A stretch of 8,203 nucleotides of DNA from Nitrospirae bacterium RBG_19FT_COMBO_42_15 (GTDB taxonomy: Bacteria; Nitrospirota; CAKKRA01; 9FT-COMBO-42-15): assembly GCA_001803815.1 (NCBI GenBank), contig MHEL01000097.1, forward strand, positions 1 to 8,203. The letters run 5' to 3'. Shown here in pieces: positions 7,005 to 8,203 of this stretch. Position 1 is the stretch's first letter, and every line of letters starts with the position of its first letter. The notes beneath the pieces were generated by a model. It did not search any database and had not been told where the DNA came from. It saw nothing but the letters and a program-made list of their open reading frames with translations. Both the position numbers and the translations under genes were made by a program.

Positions 7005-7463
7005 CTACTTAATTGAAATATCCAATCCCTTCCATTCATTAAGCAGAACAATTTCAATATCCTTTACCTTCTTTAATTGTTCATCATTTGTAATAAAGAT
7101 ATTTGCTCCTTCTATAATAGCGCTTGCTATTTGAATAGCATCAGGTGTTTTAATGGAGTGTTTTGCGCGTAAGGTTGATGCAAGGTCAGAAATTAGAAGA
7201 TCTGCTGATAGAAATTTCAGATTTGGAAATGTAAGGAGCAAGTCCCTGTAATCAGACACAGCCTTTAGATTTCCATCTCTTTTTGGTTTTACAAGAATTT
7301 CAAGGAGCGTTATATAGGATGTTACAGCGGTGCACCTTCCCTTTTCAACAGCGTCAAACAGCCTTTCAGTAATACTGGAAAATTTAGGGTGGTCTTCAAG
7401 ATGATATATAAAGACCATTGTATCAATGCCAATAATATGCCTTTTAGGAATCTCTTTTACCAA
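7005..7463 (-). CDS. vapC: PIN-domain ribonuclease toxin, VapC-like
   Basis: This is a predicted Mg2+-dependent endoribonuclease toxin of 152 residues. Acidic PIN residues are present: D14 in IGIDTMVFIY, E55 in the segment ITLLEIL, D108 in KTPDAIQIASA and D127 in FITND. All four metal-ligand positions are therefore filled and the enzyme should be active. VapC toxins usually cut tRNA or rRNA; the target here is unknown. The start is TTG (complement of 7461-7463), preceded by GAGAGG (complement of 7469-7474), and it overlaps the last seven bases of the antitoxin gene, so translation is coupled. No in-frame ATG exists upstream of the first catalytic Asp. Its stop lies eight bases from the convergent argB stop, with no clear terminator between. 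The name vapC is by fold; the pair is not the classic VapB type. Confidence 0.9.
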   Translation of the reverse strand: MVKEIPKRHIIGIDTMVFIYHLEDHPKFSSITERLFDAVEKGRCTAVTSYITLLEILVKPKRDGNLKAVSDYRDLLLTFPNLKFLSADLLISDLASTLRAKHSIKTPDAIQIASAIIEGANIFITNDEQLKKVKDIEIVLLNEWKGLDISIK

Positions 7464-7690
7464 GATTCCCTCTCTTTTTTTACATATTTAGCTGCATCAA
7501 TCCCTTTCCATACATCTTTATGCAGTCCTTTAAGTTTTTGAGAGTAACTCTTGGGCTTCTGCTTAAGAATAATTTTATTATCAATTGCCTCAATAATAAG
7601 CTCGTCTCCTTCTGTAACTCCAACAGCACGACGTATCTCCTTTGGTATAACTACCTGACACTTTTTGCCTAATTTCGTACTTACAGGCAT
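7457..7690 (-). CDS. vapB: AbrB/SpoVT-fold antitoxin, VapB-like
   Basis: This 77-residue DNA-binding antitoxin is the likely partner of the PIN toxin that overlaps its 3' end. Residues about 3-47 form a SpoVT-AbrB swapped-hairpin domain: KLGKKCQVVIPKEIRRAVG followed by EGDELIIE and KIILKQK. The polar, basic-aromatic tail (about 48-77, with HKDVWKGIDAAKYV) is the probable toxin-binding segment, which is inference from other VapB/MazE antitoxins. AAGGAGG (complement of 7696-7702) lies five bases before the ATG. As in most such modules the antitoxin gene comes first, and the complex probably represses its own promoter at 7719-7747. The overlap with the toxin gene is ATC-TTGG-TAA in style, with the toxin TTG inside the last codons. 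Confidence 0.92.
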   Translation of the reverse strand: MPVSTKLGKKCQVVIPKEIRRAVGVTEGDELIIEAIDNKIILKQKPKSYSQKLKGLHKDVWKGIDAAKYVKKERESW

Positions 7691-7718
7691 ATTTTCCTCC
7701 TTCTAATAATTTATATGA

Positions 7719-7747
7719 ATTATATCAGAAAAGTATGAAATTTGCAA
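7719..7747 (-). promoter_or_regulatory. probable promoter of the toxin-antitoxin pair
   Basis: On the - strand, TATAAT (complement of 7719-7724, perfect) is preceded at 17 bases by TTGCAA (complement of 7742-7747, four of six). Transcription should start near 7712, leaving a leader of about 20 bases before the antitoxin ATG. Confidence 0.55.
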
Positions 7748-7758
7748 TAGTAGTATGA
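7732..7758. repeat. two AGTATGA direct repeats at 20-base spacing
   Basis: AGTATGA occurs at 7732-7738 and 7752-7758, exactly 20 bases apart start to start (about two helical turns), flanking the -35 box of the antitoxin promoter. A less convincing inverted pair ATAATT/AATTAT (7706-7711, 7718-7723) touches the -10 box. Either could be where the AbrB-fold antitoxin binds. Short AT-rich repeats arise easily by chance. Confidence 0.25.
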
Positions 7759-7783
7759 CTCATGGTAGGTATAATTTGGCCGC

Positions 7784-8203
7784 TTAATCCTTAACCCTTT
7801 TTATAAACAGACTCCTCCATATATTATAAACAAATATAAAAAGCGCAGAGGCAGCGAGGATGCCAAAGGGATGTCTGAGGTTGCTTAAAAAGGCAGAGCC
7901 AAAAAAGATACTGAGCAGCCATGAGAAGACAAATCCAGCAATGCCGATATTAGCAAGTTTTAGATTTAGCCTCATCAGAAAAGGGCTGTAGACCTTATTG
8001 TCCGCAAACCTCGGCAGGATATGATAACCCACTCCAAAGACCATCATTGCTATCCAGCCGAGAAAATAGGTATGATAGATAACAGGACGAAATCTAATAT
8101 ATCCGTCAGGAATCAGAGAGATGAATACTGTTAATGTTGTACCGAAGATAAGATAAGGCGTGCTTACCCTTGTAAACTTTACAGCTATTTTATCGCTCTC
8201 AAT
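7784..8203 (-). CDS. multi-span membrane protein, heme-copper oxidase subunit I-like, C-terminal part
   Basis: The frame is open to the right edge, so only the last 139 residues are seen; the M codons at 8042-8047 are internal. There are about four hydrophobic spans: TPYLIFGTTLTVFISLIP, then YHTYFLGWIAMMVFGVGYH, then LANIGIAGFVFSWLLSIFF, then ILAASALFIFVYNIW. The motif YHTYFLGW...MMVFGVGYHILPRF recalls small proteins annotated as cbb3-type cytochrome oxidase subunit I-like, with histidines placed as possible haem ligands. From this fragment I cannot tell a true oxidase or NO-reductase subunit from an NnrS-like or other haem-membrane protein. The stop lies 93 bases before the antitoxin ATG, and a separate promoter serves that gene. 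No terminator is evident after the stop. The reading frame is convincing; the family name is tentative. Confidence 0.6.
   Translation of the reverse strand: MESDKIAVKFTRVSTPYLIFGTTLTVFISLIPDGYIRFRPVIYHTYFLGWIAMMVFGVGYHILPRFADNKVYSPFLMRLNLKLANIGIAGFVFSWLLSIFFGSAFLSNLRHPFGILAASALFIFVYNIWRSLFIKRVKD

Overview
The window looks like a chromosomal piece of a Gram-negative, probably anaerobic or microaerophilic bacterium of the Desulfobacterota/Nitrospirota kind. This rests on moderate-to-low G+C, sigma70-type promoters, strong Shine-Dalgarno sites, a large Cache-type chemoreceptor with an '[14 protein letters not shown]' signalling tip, and an arginine-pathway kinase of the long, arginine-sensitive type. 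The taxonomy is an inference from protein style only. There is no phage, IS element, CRISPR array or integrase in view.

Positions 1-2641 (+ strand) hold a tight four-gene cluster. It starts with the 3' end of a KtrB/TrkH potassium channel subunit, followed by its cytosolic RCK gating partner KtrA. Next come a two-TM membrane protein of unknown function, whose ATG directly follows the ktrA stop, and a THEP1-type P-loop NTPase with an N-terminal four-cysteine segment. The cluster ends at an intrinsic terminator whose right arm lies inside the neighbouring convergent gene.

Positions 2642-5925 (- strand) hold a two-gene chemosensory unit. It comprises a promoter, a leader containing a terminator-like hairpin with a U7 tract, a secreted all-helical protein built from four degenerate repeats of about 48 residues, and an 819-residue methyl-accepting chemotaxis protein. 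The order suggests that the secreted protein may serve the receptor's periplasmic sensor, which is untested.

Positions 5914-6996 hold a compact divergent promoter region followed on the + strand by tRNA-Leu(GAG) and argB (N-acetylglutamate kinase, GTG start). No terminator is visible between the tRNA and argB, so the two may share a transcript.

Positions 7005-7724 (- strand) hold a VapBC-like toxin-antitoxin pair: an AbrB-fold antitoxin and an overlapping PIN-domain toxin that starts with TTG. Positions 7784-8203 (- strand) hold the C-terminal part of a multi-span membrane protein resembling the small heme-copper-oxidase subunit I-like family; it runs off the right edge.

No stretch longer than 300 bases lacks a gene. 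The largest gap is 5805-6008, and it is occupied by the leader hairpin and two divergent promoters. The most unusual items are the promoter-terminator-gene arrangement ahead of the repeat protein, the cysteine-headed NTPase attached to a Ktr operon, and the paired substitutions in the receptor tip.
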